A stretch of 64,000 bases of DNA from Vitellaria paradoxa (Eukaryota > Streptophyta > Magnoliopsida > Ericales > Sapotaceae), in NCBI GenBank assembly GCA_019916065.1, contig CM034236.1:21469508-21533507 (forward strand), written 5' to 3'. Positions within the stretch are counted from its first letter, which is position 1. Every line of letters starts with the position of its first letter. Below the pieces are notes generated by a model that did no database searches, was not told the DNA's origin, and saw only the letters and a list, made by a program, of their open reading frames with translations. Shown here one piece after another: positions 20,510 through 32,602 of this stretch. The translations under genes and the position numbers were made by a program.

Positions 20510-23410
20510 AATCTAACTGTTCAAACATAGAGGGTAGAGCCAACTATATGAAGATCGTTGCGCTCAAGCAAACAAGGTTGGGCACTGTACTATCTAAAAT
20601 TCGATATGTCGGGTAAAGATAGACCGTCCGAAGGTGGGAGATGAATCCTGACCATCTAGAGATGGTAAGTGGAGCCGGTCATCTAGAAATTGTTGCAATT
20701 GAGACCCGACAATTAGGAGATGGATGGGAGACCAACGAGTTGCAAACATTTGGCAGGGGAAGAGAGCAAACAAGGTTGGGCGTTACACTAAGAAAAAACT
20801 CATGTTGTTGAGCAGAGCTCAACTGTCTGATTGTGGGAGCGTGAATTTCAGCCGTCCGGATATGGTAGGCAGAGCCAATCGTCCGAAGATCGTCGCGCAT
20901 GAGCAAATAAGGCTGGGCGTTGTACTATGAAAAACTCGATAAGTTAGGCAAAGCTCGAACGTCCAAAGGGGGGAGCATGAATCCTAACCGTCCGTAGATA
21001 GTGAGCATAGCTGGCCGTCCGAAAATGGTTACCAATGATACCCAACAGTCTAGAAATATAAGGCAAACCGACAAGTTACAAACATCTACCAAGGGGAGAA
21101 AGCAAACAAGATTGGGCATTGCACTAAGAAAAACTCGAGTTGTTAGGTAGAGCTCAATCGGCCGAAGGTGGGAGCATGAATCCCAACCACCCGAAAATGG
21201 TGAGCAGAGCCGGCCGTTCGAAAATGGCTGTGATTAAGACCTGATAGTCCAAAGATGGAGGGTAGACCGATGAGTTGCAAATGTCTGGCAAGGGGCGAAA
21301 GCAAACAAGGTCGGGTGTTGCACTAAGAAAAACTTGAGTTGTTTGGCAGAGCTCCACCTTCCGAACGTGGGAACATGAATCTTAACCATCTAAAGATAGT
21401 AAGCAGAGTTCTGTTCGAAAATCGTCACATATGAGCAAACATGGCTGGTGTTGCACTACAAAAAACTCAATATGTTGGGTAGAGCACGACCGTTCAGAGG
21501 TGGAAGCGTGAATCCAACCGTCTAAAGATGGTGAGCAAAATCAACCATCCGAAAATGGTTGCAATTGAGAACCAATAGTCTAGAGATGGAAGCCAACCTA
21601 CAAGTTGCAAACATCTAGCAAGGGGAGAGAGCAAAAAAAGTTGGGCGTTACACTAAGAAAAACTCAAGTTGTTGGGCATAGCTCAACCATCCAAAGGTGA
21701 GAGCGTGAATCATGACTATTCGAAGATGGTGAGCAGAACCGTCCGTCTAGAAATGGTTCTAATTGAGACTTAACAGTCCAAAGATGGAGGGCAAACCAAC
21801 TACTTACAAACAACTTGTAAGGGGAGAGAGTAAACAAGCTTGGATGTTGCACTAAGAAAAACTTGAGTTGTTAAGCAGAGATCAACTGTCCAAAGGGGGA
21901 GCATGAATTCTGACCGTCCGGAGATGGTGAGCAGGGCCAACCGTCTGGAGATGATGAGCACATAAGAAAACAAGTTTGAGCATTAAGCTATGAAAAACTC
22001 AATATGTTGGGCAAAGCTAGACTATTCGGAGGTGGGAGCGTGAATCCCGACCATTTGGAGATGGTAAGCGGAGCTAATCATCCGAAGATCGTCATGCCTA
22101 AGCAAACAAGGTTGGGCACTGCACTATAAAAAACTCTATATGTTGGGCAGGGCTCGACCATCCAGAAGTGGGAGCACGAATCCCGACTGTTCAGAGAAAG
22201 CGAGCAGAGCCTACCGTTCAGAAATAGTTGCAATTGAGACCCGACAGTCCGAAGACGGAGGGTAGCCCAACGAGATGCAAACGTCTGGCAAAGGGAGAGA
22301 GCAAACAAGGTTGGGCATTGCACTAAGAAAAACTCAAGTTGTTGGGCAAAGCTCGACCGTCCAAAGGTGAGAGCATGAACCCCGACCGTCCAGAGATGAT
22401 GAACAAAGTTGATCATCCGAGATTGAGACCAGACAATCCAAAGATGGAGGGCAAATCGACGATATGCAAACATCTGGTAAAGGGAGAGAGCAAACAAGAT
22501 TGGGCATTGCACTTAGAAAAACTCGAGTCATTGGACAGAGCTCAACCGCCCAAAGGTGAAAGCGTGTATCCCAATCGTCTACAGACGGTGAGCAGAGCCA
22601 GCCATCTGAAAATAGTTCCTATTGAGACCTGAACAGTCCAGAGATGGAGGGCAAACCGACGAGTTGCAAATGTCTAGCAAGAGAGAGCCAAAACAAAAAA
22701 ATTGGGCGTTGCACTAAGAAAAACTCGAGTCGTTGGACAGAGCTCAACTGTCCGAAGGTTGGAGCATGCATCCAATCATCCAGAGATGGTGAGCAGAGCT
22801 AACCGTCTGAGGATCGTCACATTATAAAAAAAGGTTAGGTGTCGCATTATGAAAAACTCAATGTGTTAGGCAGAGCTTGATTGTCTAAAGGTGAGAGCGT
22901 GAATCCTGACTGTCCAGGGATGGTGAATGTAGTCGGTCGTCCGAAGATGGTTGCGATTAAGACCCGACAGTCCAGGGATGGAGGGCAAACGGATGAGTTG
23001 CAAACGTCTAGTAAGGGGAGAGAGCAAATAAGGTCAGGCTTTGCACTAAGACAAACTCAAGTTGTTGGGCAGAGCTCAACCATCCGATGCAGGAAGCGTG
23101 AATCCCAACCGTGCCAAGATGGTGAGCAAAGCTAGTCGTTCGAAGATCGTTGAGCATGAGCAAACAAGGTTGGGCATTGCACTATGAATAACTCGATATA
23201 TTGGAACAGCTTAACCGTCTGGAGGTGGAAGCGTGAATCCCAACAGTGCAGAGATGGAAAGAGGAGCTGGTCGTCCGAAAATTGTTTCGTTTGAGACCCC
23301 ACAATCTAGAAATAGAAGACAAACCTACGAGTTGCAAATATCTGGCAGAGGGAGAGAGCAAGCAAGGTTGGTTGAGTGTTACACTAAGAAAAACTCGAAC
23401 AATCATAACT
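20510..23410. repeat. Second tandem array with two unit lengths (about 199 and 136 bp)
   Basis: The anchor 'gagcaaacaaggttgggc' followed by 'actaagaaaaactcga' recurs at about 20568, 20766, 20903, 21102, 21301, 21435, 21631, 21831, 21964, 22102, 22301, 22490, 22687, 22824, 23024, 23160 and 23358. The intervals are about 198, 137, 199, 199, 134, 196, 200, 133, 138, 199, 189, 197, 137, 200, 136 and 198. Short units lack the block containing 'attgagacccgacagtcc' and 'acgagttgcaaacgtctgg', and carry 'gaagatcgtc..catgagc' instead. Both share 'accgtccgaaggtgggagcgtgaatcc'-type segments. Numerous CG-to-TG/CA differences suggest methylation-driven decay. There is no long ORF. It is unrelated to the 51-bp satellite. 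Confidence 0.9.
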
Positions 23411-24323
23411 TTGTACTTGAGTGTCCGATTTAGATGATCTTTTTTTTTTTTCATTTCATATATTTTTCCAATACCTACGCAACCAAACTTCCAACGGAGG
23501 TTTGAAATGATTAAAGTTGCAAAATAAGGTCATCTTCATGTATTTTCTTAATTTTTCTTCTTAGATGTACAAACTATGACCTTGTTTGAATAAGAATAAG
23601 TGTCTGAACACTAATAACTATTTTGCTATGAATAACTACTCATAGTGTTGTACAACTAGACGATGAAACTAAACATAACAAAATTCACTTATTAAATAAG
23701 GGGCTTCCCGCAGGGGTTCTGGGGGTGAGGCCTCATGAATGCTAACATTTCTAAATTAGGCATGGCTTAAAATTATGAATACGAAAAAATTTAACTTATC
23801 AGAATGACGAAAACGGGAGTTTACGTATAACATAAAATGTTAGCCTAGATGTCAACCATTGCATTGGCCAAATAAAAAAAGAATGCTAAAGGTTTATTGC
23901 ATTAGTGAAAAAGAATATAAGTATATTGTGCTTCAGGGTATAAATTAGGCACAATATTATGGTTGTCAAGCTTGTTGGAATATTCTATATAAGGTATTAT
24001 ATTCTTTATCTATAACTATATATAAAGCCATAGTCATAAACTAGGTTGGCTATATGAATTACTCCAATTATTTCTATCATAAATTATGTTTTCCGTGAGG
24101 TTATTTGAAATTAAGCCTTTCCTACAATTTCAATCATTTAATTTGAAGTCTACCTTTTGTCCTTTATATCTTTTCCACTTGAATCAACTCACTCTTTTAT
24201 ACTAGTGGATCCCTAGGTTTATGTGGAACATGACAAAACCATTTTAAATGACCTTCTCTTAGCTACTTTTCTATCAATATCACCTCAACTATCCTTTGTA
24301 TATATTTATTTATTAAAAAATAT
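23411..24323. other. Non-coding interval, no gene recognised
   Basis: AT-rich sequence with only stop-rich frames. The part 24220-24300 ('aaaaccattttaaatgacc', 'cttagctacttttctatc') vaguely resembles the 3' coding end of RTE elements on the minus strand and may be a very old copy. Otherwise nothing identifiable. Confidence 0.5.
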
Positions 24324-26455
24324 AAACTAAACCAAACCAAACCAAGCCTTTTTCCCACTAGGTGGGGTCGGCTATATGGATCTGTCGACGCCAATTTGAT
24401 CTGTTTAGGGGCATGTCCTCCGATAAATCTAGGTAGGTTAGGTCATGTTTAATGGTTTCTTTCCAGCTTCTCTTGGGTCTTCCTCTACCTCTCCTACTCC
24501 TAACAATCTCCATACTTTCACACCTTTTAACAGGTGCCTCTGCTGGACGCCTTCTAACATGGCCAAACCGTCTTAATCGATTTTCTCTCATTTTATCTTC
24601 AATCGGTGCTATTCCTACTTTGCCCCTAATCTCCTCGTTCCTAATCCTATCTTTCCTTGTAATCCCGCACATCCACCTTAGCATACTCATCTCCGCAACT
24701 GCCATCTTCTGACCATGATTATGCTTTACTGGCCAACATTCTGATCCATATAGCAGCGCTGGTCTAACCGCTACCTTATAATACTTTCCTTTCACCTTGA
24801 GGGGGATTTTTCGATCGCACAAAACGCCCGAAACACTCCTCCATTTGGTCCATCCAGCTTGAATCCTGTGACTTACAACAGTATCAATCCCTCCATCTTG
24901 TTGCACCATAGATCCAAGGTACCTAAATTTATCTTTCTCTACAATCTTTTGTGTGCCTAAACTTACTTCTATACTACTCGTTATCCTACTTTGACTAAAC
25001 TTACATTCCATATATTCCGTCTTGCATCGGCTTAGCCTAAACCCTTTTGTCTCTAACGTATCCCGCCACAATTCTAGCTTAGCATTCACTCCTTCTCTCG
25101 TCTCATCTACTAAAATAATATCATCTGCAAATAGCATACACCACGGCACCTCATCCTGAATATGTCTTGTAATCTCATCCATAACTAAAGCAAACAAGTA
25201 CGGGCTTAACGCTGAGCCTTGATGTAAACCAATCGTGATAGGGAACTCATTAGTCTCTCCACCAGTCGTCCGTATAGATGTCATGGCTCTACCATACATG
25301 TCCTTTATCGCCTCAATATATGCGACACACGCTCCTTTCTTTTCCAATACTCTCCATAGAATCTCCCTAGGAACCCGATCATATGCCTTCTCTAAATCGA
25401 TGAACACCATATGTAATTCTTTTTTACCTTCTCTATACTGTTCCATTAACCTCCTCAAGAGAAAGATAGCCTCCATGGTTGATCTTCCAGGCATGAAACC
25501 AAATTGGTTCTCTGAAACGTTTGTTGTCCTTCTTAGTCTTCTCTCAATAATTCTCTCCCATAATTTCATCGTATGGCTCATCAATTTAATCCCGCAATAG
25601 TTCGCACAGTTCTGAATATCTCCTTTGTTCTTGTATATGGGTATAAGGATACTTTTCCTCCATGCATCAGGCATCTTCTTGCTCTTTAGCACTACATTAA
25701 AAAGTTTTATCAACCAACTTATGCCATCCTCTCCTAAGCACCTCCAAACCTCAATAGGGATACCATCTGGCCCAACCGCTTTCCCATTCTTCACCCTTTC
25801 TAATACTTCTTTTACTTCTTCTCTACTGATTCTCCTATAGAACATAAAATTTAATTCTTCCCTAAAAGTGGTAAACTGCCCCAAATGTATATCACTACTA
25901 CTGTTTTCGTTAAATAATTTGTAGAAGTAGCTCTTCCAACGCTCCTTTATCTCCTCTTCCTTTACTAATACATTTTCATCCACATCCTTAATGCATTTAA
26001 CTTGGTTTAAATCCTTGGTCCGTCTATCTCTAGATTTAGCAAGCTTAAATATCTCTCTTTCGCCCTCCTTAGTGTCAAGTCGCCTATATAAGTCCTCAAA
26101 TGTCTTTGTCTTAGCCTCACTAACTGCCTTTTTGGTTTCTCTTCTAGCTTCTCTATACCTCTCTAAGTTCGCTTCATTTCGGTCGTTTTGCCAAGATTTA
26201 AAACACTCTCTTTTAACTCTTATCTTGCCTTGGATGGTCTCGTTCCACCACCATGCCTCTTTATGTGCCGGAGCACTCCCTTTGGATTCTCCTAAGACTT
26301 CTTTCCCTACCCTCCTAATACACTTTGCTACCTTATCCCACATAATATTTGCACTCTCATTTACCGTCCAAATGTTTTCCTCTAGTACTCTTTCCCTGAA
26401 TGCTGCTTGCTTATCACCTTTTAAGTTCCACCATTTAGTCTTATCATCTACGCAA
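24324..26455 (-). mobile_element. 5'-truncated RTE-clade LINE
   Basis: The 3' end is the TTTGG-type tail seen as 'aaactaaaccaaaccaaacc' at 24324 on the plus strand, preceded by the RTE-typical 'ccgaccccacctagtggg' block. The body matches the longer copy at 45182-48364 on the other strand across about 2.1 kb, but the endonuclease half is missing; similarity fades at about 26455. The interior is less damaged than the longer copy. No convincing target-site duplication was seen, because both flanks are AT-rich and the exact 5' end is unclear. Confidence 0.92.
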
Positions 26456-26496
26456 GTAATAAATTGATGTGCTTGGGTGGTAGTGAAATAAATCAC
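24358..26496 (-). CDS. RTE LINE reverse transcriptase, C-terminal 2/3 of ORF2, uninterrupted
   Basis: This 712-codon open frame encodes the non-LTR reverse transcriptase, which copies LINE RNA at nicked target DNA. Visible blocks: [13 protein letters not shown] near residue 20; [12 protein letters not shown] near 242; [17 protein letters not shown] near 305; [16 protein letters not shown] near 364; [13 protein letters not shown] near 425; the catalytic FADD in [13 protein letters not shown] near 457; [11 protein letters not shown] near 535; and a C-terminal tail with [13 protein letters not shown] and [15 protein letters not shown]. The first about 14 residues come from flanking DNA, so the ATG at 26496 is not the native start; the apurinic endonuclease domain that should precede it is absent. 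Retention of 700 sense codons suggests recent insertion, but without the endonuclease it is not autonomous. It belongs to the RTE clade, not L1. Confidence 0.85.
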   Translation of the reverse strand: MIYFTTTQAHQFITCVDDKTKWWNLKGDKQAAFRERVLEENIWTVNESANIMWDKVAKCIRRVGKEVLGESKGSAPAHKEAWWWNETIQGKIRVKRECFKSWQNDRNEANLERYREARRETKKAVSEAKTKTFEDLYRRLDTKEGEREIFKLAKSRDRRTKDLNQVKCIKDVDENVLVKEEEIKERWKSYFYKLFNENSSSDIHLGQFTTFREELNFMFYRRISREEVKEVLERVKNGKAVGPDGIPIEVWRCLGEDGISWLIKLFNVVLKSKKMPDAWRKSILIPIYKNKGDIQNCANYCGIKLMSHTMKLWERIIERRLRRTTNVSENQFGFMPGRSTMEAIFLLRRLMEQYREGKKELHMVFIDLEKAYDRVPREILWRVLEKKGACVAYIEAIKDMYGRAMTSIRTTGGETNEFPITIGLHQGSALSPYLFALVMDEITRHIQDEVPWCMLFADDIILVDETREGVNAKLELWRDTLETKGFRLSRCKTEYMECKFSQSRITSSIEVSLGTQKIVEKDKFRYLGSMVQQDGGIDTVVSHRIQAGWTKWRSVSGVLCDRKIPLKVKGKYYKVAVRPALLYGSECWPVKHNHGQKMAVAEMSMLRWMCGITRKDRIRNEEIRGKVGIAPIEDKMRENRLRRFGHVRRRPAEAPVKRCESMEIVRSRRGRGRPKRSWKETIKHDLTYLDLSEDMPLNRSNWRRQIHIADPT

Positions 26497-26599
26497 AAAA
26501 AAAAAAAGGAAGAACTAACAGCCGCTTGTTTGATAAGATTGCTCGCCACAAACAAGAGTGCTAGGTTGGTCCGCCACACTCTTAGAAAAGGAGGGAGAA

Positions 26600-27270
26600 G
26601 AGTGATAAGAACCAAAAATCAGTTCACCACCAAACAAAAACCAAATTTGTTTAGATAAGAACAAGGTAATGGAATGCAAAGCACCCTAATGTTAATCTAA
26701 AAGTTCAGAATCTGATTTCCAGTACAAAATCACAACCATTCATAGCTTGGAACATCCCTCCAAGAATAGGAAAAGCCAAAAGACACTAATAACTCTACTT
26801 CATGCTAATAACTCTCCCACATGTACCTAGACACATTAAAACAGCCATAAATATGAGATAGCAATAACTTCTGGTGAAAAAAACTCAAAACAACAATTAA
26901 TACAAAATTTATTACATGTAGGAAAAGTAAAAGACTAAAAAGGACTTGTTTTAAGTCTTAACAGCTCCCTTGGGCTTCAAGGCTTGAAATTGCATCAACA
27001 TAAGCTCAATTCTGCTCCTTTAAAGCCCGAATCCACCAAGAAGGCCCAAATTATGCCCCAAGCTCCAATTGAAGGCAATTAAACATCTTCAGCCCATTAC
27101 CCTTCAGATGGCAAGTTTCAAAGTTCAAAGAGGCTTCAATTGCTCCAATTCTACTTAGTAAGGCCCTTTCGAGTTGTTTGGCCCTGGCCCTTGTCATTGG
27201 TCCATCTGAAACCATTTGCATGCCAAATTCATCTTCATAAGTCGGATTATGACTTCCATGATGCACATCA
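26600..27270 (-). mobile_element. Ty3/gypsy 3' end relic
   Basis: The minus-strand frame 27266-27051 contains DGPMTRARAKQLERALL, a signature found at the C-terminus of many plant gypsy polyproteins. Below it, down to about 26600, lies unbroken T-rich, LTR-like sequence on the minus strand ('tagtcttttacttttcc', 'cttggagggatgttcc'). No second LTR, primer-binding site or upstream pol was found. The LTR ends cannot be placed. Confidence 0.5.
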
Positions 27271-27581
27271 TAAATGAAAACAAATAACTCTAAATAAGGT
27301 AATGGGTTGTTTAAAATGGTTATTCAACCAAGTAACAGGTCATATAAGTGAGCTAGCACAACATATCCATATTTTTGCTTGCTGAGAGCAAGTTGGTTGG
27401 TTATTCAGCCAGTATGGTGTTGAACCAATAAACCATAGGCCATTTGTAATTGTGGAATCTGTTGAGGGACATAGTAAGCAAAGAAAAAACACATTTTGAT
27501 CTTATAAGAAAATCTTCTCATTTCTATTCTTGCATTCTCCCATGTCGTCTCCTATGAAGTGTTGTTGCTAAACTATGTTAC

Positions 27582-27790
27582 ACAAACTCCTCTATTTCTC
27601 CATTATATCCCCATGTCCATGAGATATGATTAGGGTAAGAGATATGATAAGGGTAAGGGTATGGGAATATGTGTCTAACTCCCATACTCACAATATACAA
27701 ACTCCTCTGTTTCCCCATTGTACCCCCATGTCCATGAGATATGATAAGGGTAAGGGTATGGGTATGAGAATATGTGTCTAACGTCCATAC
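27582..27790. repeat. Two-copy tandem duplication, 115 bp
   Basis: The segment starting 'acaaactcctct' at 27582 is repeated at 27697, both followed by 'ccccatgtccatgagatatga' and runs of 'agggtaagggtatggg'. These GGGTAA-like words are not telomeric arrays; they occur only a few times and are irregular. Confidence 0.8.
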
Positions 27791-27799
27791 GCACATTAG

Positions 27800-28630
27800 A
27801 AATTTGGATTATCTAATTTTTAATAATATTTGAATTTAAAAAAAAAAAAGAAAAAAATAGTTTACATTTGATAGTAAACAAATTTTTTTCAACTTTTCAC
27901 ATTAATGGAAGATGAAAAAAATAAAATAAAAACTCAGTTTTTCTCTTAAGTTTTATTTAATTTCAAAGTACATTCCTAGATAATAATCATATTTTATCTA
28001 AGTATACTATATCATATGCAACATATTAAAATAGTATCTCGAGTTTGAAGGTTTATGTTAACTTGCTCATTTGTTATCTTCATCAACACTAATGGAATAT
28101 GCCGTTGCACCTCCTCTTCATCGTATTACTATTACTTGTAACATTGGCTTTCTATGAACAAAACAATGCCATTTGTTCAAATAATCCACTATTACATCAC
28201 ACAACAAACTATTATTAAATGCTTCCTAACTAAATCATTACTCATTTTGTCAATCCAAAGTCATTCACATCCACCTTAACACCCTTACCTCAACAATAAA
28301 ATTTCTAATAAAACCTCTACCATTAGCTCCACAAAATGACCAATTAAATATTGGGAAATGCACTCCACTTTTACCTTTCCACACTTCATCTTCTATCACA
28401 ATGAATAGTGCTTCTTGGAGTGTGAAAACCTAATAGTTGTACACTTTTAGAATAGCTCTAAATATAAATAATGTTATTAGTTATTACTATTCAACAAAAA
28501 CTTTTCTTTAGTAATGCTTAAACAGGCAAGAGGAAAAACTTGTATGATCCCTTAATTATAAACTACAGAAGCCAATTAAAGCAACTAATCACACAAGAAA
28601 GAAGGAAAATAAATAAAATGATGAACATAT
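27800..28630. other. AT-rich non-coding interval
   Basis: I see no gene, repeat family or structured element in this stretch. Frames are closed by frequent stops. Confidence 0.5.
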
Positions 28631-28634
28631 AAGA

Positions 28635-28766
28635 AGCGAAATTGTATAAGATCCATTCTTATAACTGAAATACTCCACTAAATTGTAATTTATTATAAGC
28701 AGCGAAATTCTATAAGATCCATTCTCCTAACTGAAATACTCCACTAAATTATAATTTATTATAAAG
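28635..28766. repeat. Two-copy tandem duplication, 66 bp
   Basis: The block beginning 'gcgaaattgtataagatcc' at 28636 recurs at 28702 with three or four substitutions, both copies ending 'aatttattata'. It lies just downstream of a probable exon on the minus strand. Confidence 0.85.
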
Positions 28767-28801
28767 ACAACGATTAGAGAAAGTACTGCAAAAATATATA
28801 C

Positions 28802-28927
28802 CTCAAATCCTGAGTTGGCACCATAATATAAAGCTGCAAGTTGACCACGGGCTGTTGCACCAACATCCTTTGTCTCATCCAACAGTGTTATATCACCCAG
28901 AACAGGAAGACAGGCAAAAATAGAGTA
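28802..28927 (-). CDS. Probable exon of an unidentified gene (42 codons)
   Basis: On the minus strand a 126-bp open segment lies between an acceptor-like 'attttaag' and a donor GAG|GTATAT. It encodes ...IFACLPVLGDITLLDETK followed by DVGATARGQLAALYYGANSG. Codon use and composition stand out sharply from the AT-rich surroundings, which argues for a real exon. I do not recognise the family. It would lie downstream of the segment at 29289-29688. The following exons should lie to the left, where only LINE and gypsy DNA is seen, so the gene may be truncated here. Confidence 0.5.
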
Positions 28928-29288
28928 CTTAAAATATCAAAGGCTGCCCAACATAATTCATGCAATTCCTAACATTTAGCTCTTTGACAAGGCTTATCAT
29001 TGTTGAACAAGGGGTTTGAAAAAAGAGCTTGTTTAATTTGTATATTCTATAATCCTACAGCAATTTAACAGATGAGATTACAAAGATTTCACCAATGCTC
29101 TCTCTATGTTTGAGTTTTCTAAACACAGGGAGCTCAAGGTTATGTAGATACATAAAAATTGCATTTGGCACTTAAACATGTCCATTTCATAGTCCCAGAA
29201 TTCTCTACAATCGTGAGTTGGATTTATAGAAAATTCTAGCTATTAAGTTAGCATCCAAGGAAACTCCATACCAAAGGAAGAAACTAAC

Positions 29289-29688
29289 CTATTTCAAGGC
29301 TAATCCATATAGCGCCAATTTTCCGTAGTTTAGGCCCCTTAAAGGGGAACACATTAACAGAGCCTCTTTGGAAAGGGATTACAATAGAACTAAACTTATC
29401 CTCCGATTGATTAGGACGGTCTTTACTCAAACTCATTGGTATCCTTTGTAAGACTGAGTCACCATTTTCATCTATTATGCAAAGTAGTACACCAGCATTT
29501 AAGTCACTCAGACCTGATCCAAAGATGCTGCTTGTGTGTATTTTTCACTTTGTATAGACAGTCTGAACCTCCTATTTTGAAACTTGTAAGCACCTTCTCC
29601 AGTGAAGAATCTGTGCAAACTTCAGGTTCTGTGCCTGGCAAAAGATGTGAAGGATTTGCATGGCCCTGGAAATCTGAATCAGAAAGAG
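29289..29688 (-). pseudogene. Probable exon of the same gene, with a frameshift
   Basis: Minus strand. The first part reads EPEVCTDSSLEKVLTSFKIG then GSDCLYKVK. After this the frame slips at a run of five A (plus-strand ttttt near 29548). In the next frame it continues IHTSSIFGSGLSDLNAGVLL, DENGDSVLQRIPMSLSKDR and FQRGSVNVFPFKGPKLRKIG then AIWISLEIG, ending at a donor G|GTTAGTT (29289). The second part resembles a PLAT/LH2-like beta-sandwich by pattern only (an inference). The one-base slip could be a sequencing error in a homopolymer or a real inactivating mutation. The acceptor is not certain; 'tctttctgattcag' just before 29688 is the best candidate. Confidence 0.5.
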
Positions 29689-29816
29689 ATATATTATTGA
29701 AATTAATTATGCGTTTGTTTCACTGGAAAATAAAATTCAAAGTATAAATTGGCTGAAATCATTGAAATCAATAGCAAGTAATCAAACATTTTGCTGAATT
29801 TAATAGCATGACAAAT

Positions 29817-30400
29817 CTCAACCAACTCGACGAAAGCTTAGTCCCAAACTAACTGGGGTCAGCGACAAGAATAATTTTCCTCCATTCATTTCTATTTTAG
29901 TCTTACTTACCTTAAAACTTCTAGACTCCAAAGTGTTGCTCCAAAATTGAGTCTAGAAAGTGTGCCTCCAAAATTCTAATTTATGATGACCCCCAGACTT
30001 AGTTTTTCATCTGTCAATACAATATTCTTTGCAAATAATATACACCAAGAGAAATTGTCTTGAATATGTTTGGTAAACTCATCTACAACCAATGTGAAAG
30101 GATAAAAGATTTAAAACGAATTCCTGGCAGAAACCTATTATAATTAGAAAATTATTTGTATCACCTCAAAAGTTGTTACGCTAGCAACCGCTCCATTATA
30201 CATTTGCTTTACACTTCAATATATCTTATAACAACTCATTTCTTTTCCAATATCGCTTGGACTCTATCATATGCTTTCTTCTGTTCTCCATATTTTTCCG
30301 TCAACACTCTTATTAAAAAAACAAGTTAAATTGGTTCTATAATATTTTTGTCACACATCTTAGCCTGACCTCAATCACTACACAAATAATTTTCGTGTGC
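29817..30400 (-). mobile_element. Old diverged RTE LINE relic
   Basis: Read against the intact RTE at 24324-26455, the plus-strand text matches in order: a 3' end-like 'cccaaactaactggggtc', then 'tttgcaaataatatacacc', 'cttgaatatgtttggtaa', 'tacatttgctttacacttc', and 'tcttttccaatatcgc' with 'atcatatgctttctt'. The catalytic FADD region has become FANN-like. Many indels. It sits in what would be an intron of the unidentified gene. Confidence 0.7.
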
Positions 30401-30617
30401 CAATTTACTTAATTACTTCAACCATAGTAAGGTGCTTAGATGAAGTCAATATCCTCCAGAATGTCCCCTTCATTGGTAATTATTCAACAAAGTGTGAGCA
30501 GTACCCAGTAATCAATGATCAGAGCATGATTTTAGATTAAACAAAACCTTAAATGCAGTAGGTGATTTGCCTTCAAAACCAATTTTATACCAAAAGATAC
30601 AACGACAATGAATTATT

Positions 30618-30619
<2 letters not shown>

Positions 30620-30648
<29 letters not shown>
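30620..30648. repeat. (CT)n microsatellite
   Basis: An uninterrupted run of CT dinucleotides of about 29 bases. Confidence 0.95.
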
Positions 30649-30652
<4 letters not shown>

Positions 30653-31145
30653 TAAATTATGTATATTATCCGTCTTTATGCCCATACACTTATGTTTCTG
30701 TCCTCCCATATCAACCAAAATAAATAAAAATGAGTAACACGAAATTGTAAAGAATAGAAAATTGGGGTTTCAAGAATGAAAAGAACACAGAGACAGCCGC
30801 AATTTTCTCAAACAACAAATATAAAAATCAATAAACATCAAGAAGAGAGAGAGAGGGCAGAGAGATTTCTAAGAACGGAACAAATTAAAACAAACAAGAG
30901 AAAATATAACATGAGATATCACTTTTTTTACTCGATTCAAATCAGAGAACAGAAAGAACCAAAACCAATTTTTCAAACAAGAAAAAAAATTATAATCAAA
31001 GTATATAAACCAAAACAGAAGCAATTATTTCCCTTTAAGAATCCAGAAACAAGAAATAGAACCAGAAATTCATTTCCAAATTATAAGCAAACGCAGATAT
31101 GTATACATAGAGATATATACAATCAGAGGGAGAGAAGAAGTTTAC

Positions 31146-31228
31146 CCTTGGAATAGCATCACGGTGGCGCTGGCGTCGTAGCGGCAGTGTTGTAGACGGA
31201 GGTCACGGAACCACCAATTGTGCCCCAT
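31146..31228 (-). CDS. Possible first coding exon of the unidentified gene
   Basis: On the minus strand an ATG at 31228 opens 27 codons plus 2 bases (MGHNWWFRDLRLQHCRYDAS...) ending at a donor AAGG|GTAAAC. It follows a GA/CT-rich leader ('gagagagagagag' at 31262 on the plus strand), a common feature of plant 5' UTRs. The local GC and CpG content is clearly higher than in the surrounding AT-rich DNA. The phase (2) does not join directly to the best start of the segment at 29688, so another exon would be needed, or this is a different small gene. Low certainty. Confidence 0.3.
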
Positions 31229-31399
31229 TTTTCTTCCTTCAAAGTTCAAAATTCAAAACTTAGAGAGAGAGAGAGAGGAAGAGCTGTGCAAATGAGTGCG
31301 AGCATGATGGGAGTGCCTGTTTATTACAATTGTGGGAGCGCCACTACTCAACCGTACTCATAATCATATTTCTAGTGTGCGGACGTTCTCTCTAGGGTA

Positions 31400-32600
31400 G
31401 ACTAATTGTCAGATACTCCCGTAGGCCATAGACACGCGTCTTATATTTAACCGTGGGGGGCAACGTCGTCATATTTAAATTAATGCATATTTTTGGACTG
31501 TGGAGACGAGAAAGCGAAAATAAGAGAAAGAGAAAAAAAAAAAAAGATTTGGGAAGTTTTTTGGTTTAACAATTTGAATAATTGGATTAAAAATATATAT
31601 TCATTTTTTTAAATTAAATTTAAAAAAACAAAAACTTACTTATAAAAAAGTAAAATTTTAAAAAAATTATTTACCTACGACACTATTAAACAATCAAAAT
31701 TAAATTGAGATTTTTTTATGTTGAAAATTTTTCTAGAAGAAGGCTTGCTAGTACTCAAAATTTGGATTTAATTGATTTATTTTTTTGAGAAATATTTTTA
31801 ATTCTGTTTGGTGGTTCTACTATTTTTGATACTTGGATTTTTTTTTTATCAACAACTTTTATATATAAATGTATTTGTTATTTTATCTTATATAATTCAA
31901 ACTCCCTCTTAACTTATGTTCATAGTTATTTGTATAAGTACATGTGTGCATAAATAAATTTTCAATAATCCATTTTTATAGTTAACTGTTCTTAATTTGA
32001 CAATAATCTTGTTTAATTTATAAAAAAGAAAAAAAAAATTGTGATATTTAACTTCCACGTAGATAATAGCTATGATAACAAAGATAATAATTTGAGAATT
32101 ATTTTTCAAAGAATCAAAAATCAAAAACTCAGAAAAATTTGTTTTCAAAATATATTTTAAAGTATTCTAAAAACTAATTTATAATTTAAGGAATGTGATT
32201 AATTATTACATCAAAAAATTAAAAACAAAAATAAAAAATAATATAAATATATAATTTACATAGAAGACGAAACTCAAATTCGATCCCAACACTACTGAAA
32301 ACATATTTTTTATGATTTCACATGTTTCCTCGGTCTTGATCTTTTTAGAAAATGAGACTACAAATGATATTACTAAGTATTTTAATAAATAAAATTAAAA
32401 AATATATAAAATTAAAACTAAAATCAAATAATAATTTGTATTATTTTTGATTTTTTATAAAGAAAGAGATTTATCTTTATTTAATTGTGAAAGAAAATAG
32501 AGATAAAAGTAAAAATAGGACCCTTCCAAGTAGAATTGAAATTTGTGAGAAATAAATGTAAAATGGGCTTCAACCAACATAGTTTCTTTTTTTTTTTTTT
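31400..32600. other. AT-rich intergenic interval
   Basis: Very AT-rich with homopolymer runs. No coding potential or recognisable element. Confidence 0.6.
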
Positions 32601-32602
32601 TC

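Noticed and set aside
24140..24300. Possible additional RTE copy left of the intact one
   Set aside because: Only two short stretches resemble the RTE coding end; too weak to annotate as a separate element.
25235..26467. Plus-strand open frames of 70-160 codons
   Set aside because: Antisense shadows of the intact RTE reverse transcriptase. The same shadows recur antisense to the second RTE at 46188-47451.
27640..27770. Telomere-like GGGTAA words
   Set aside because: Only a few irregular copies inside a 115-bp duplication; not a TTTAGGG array.
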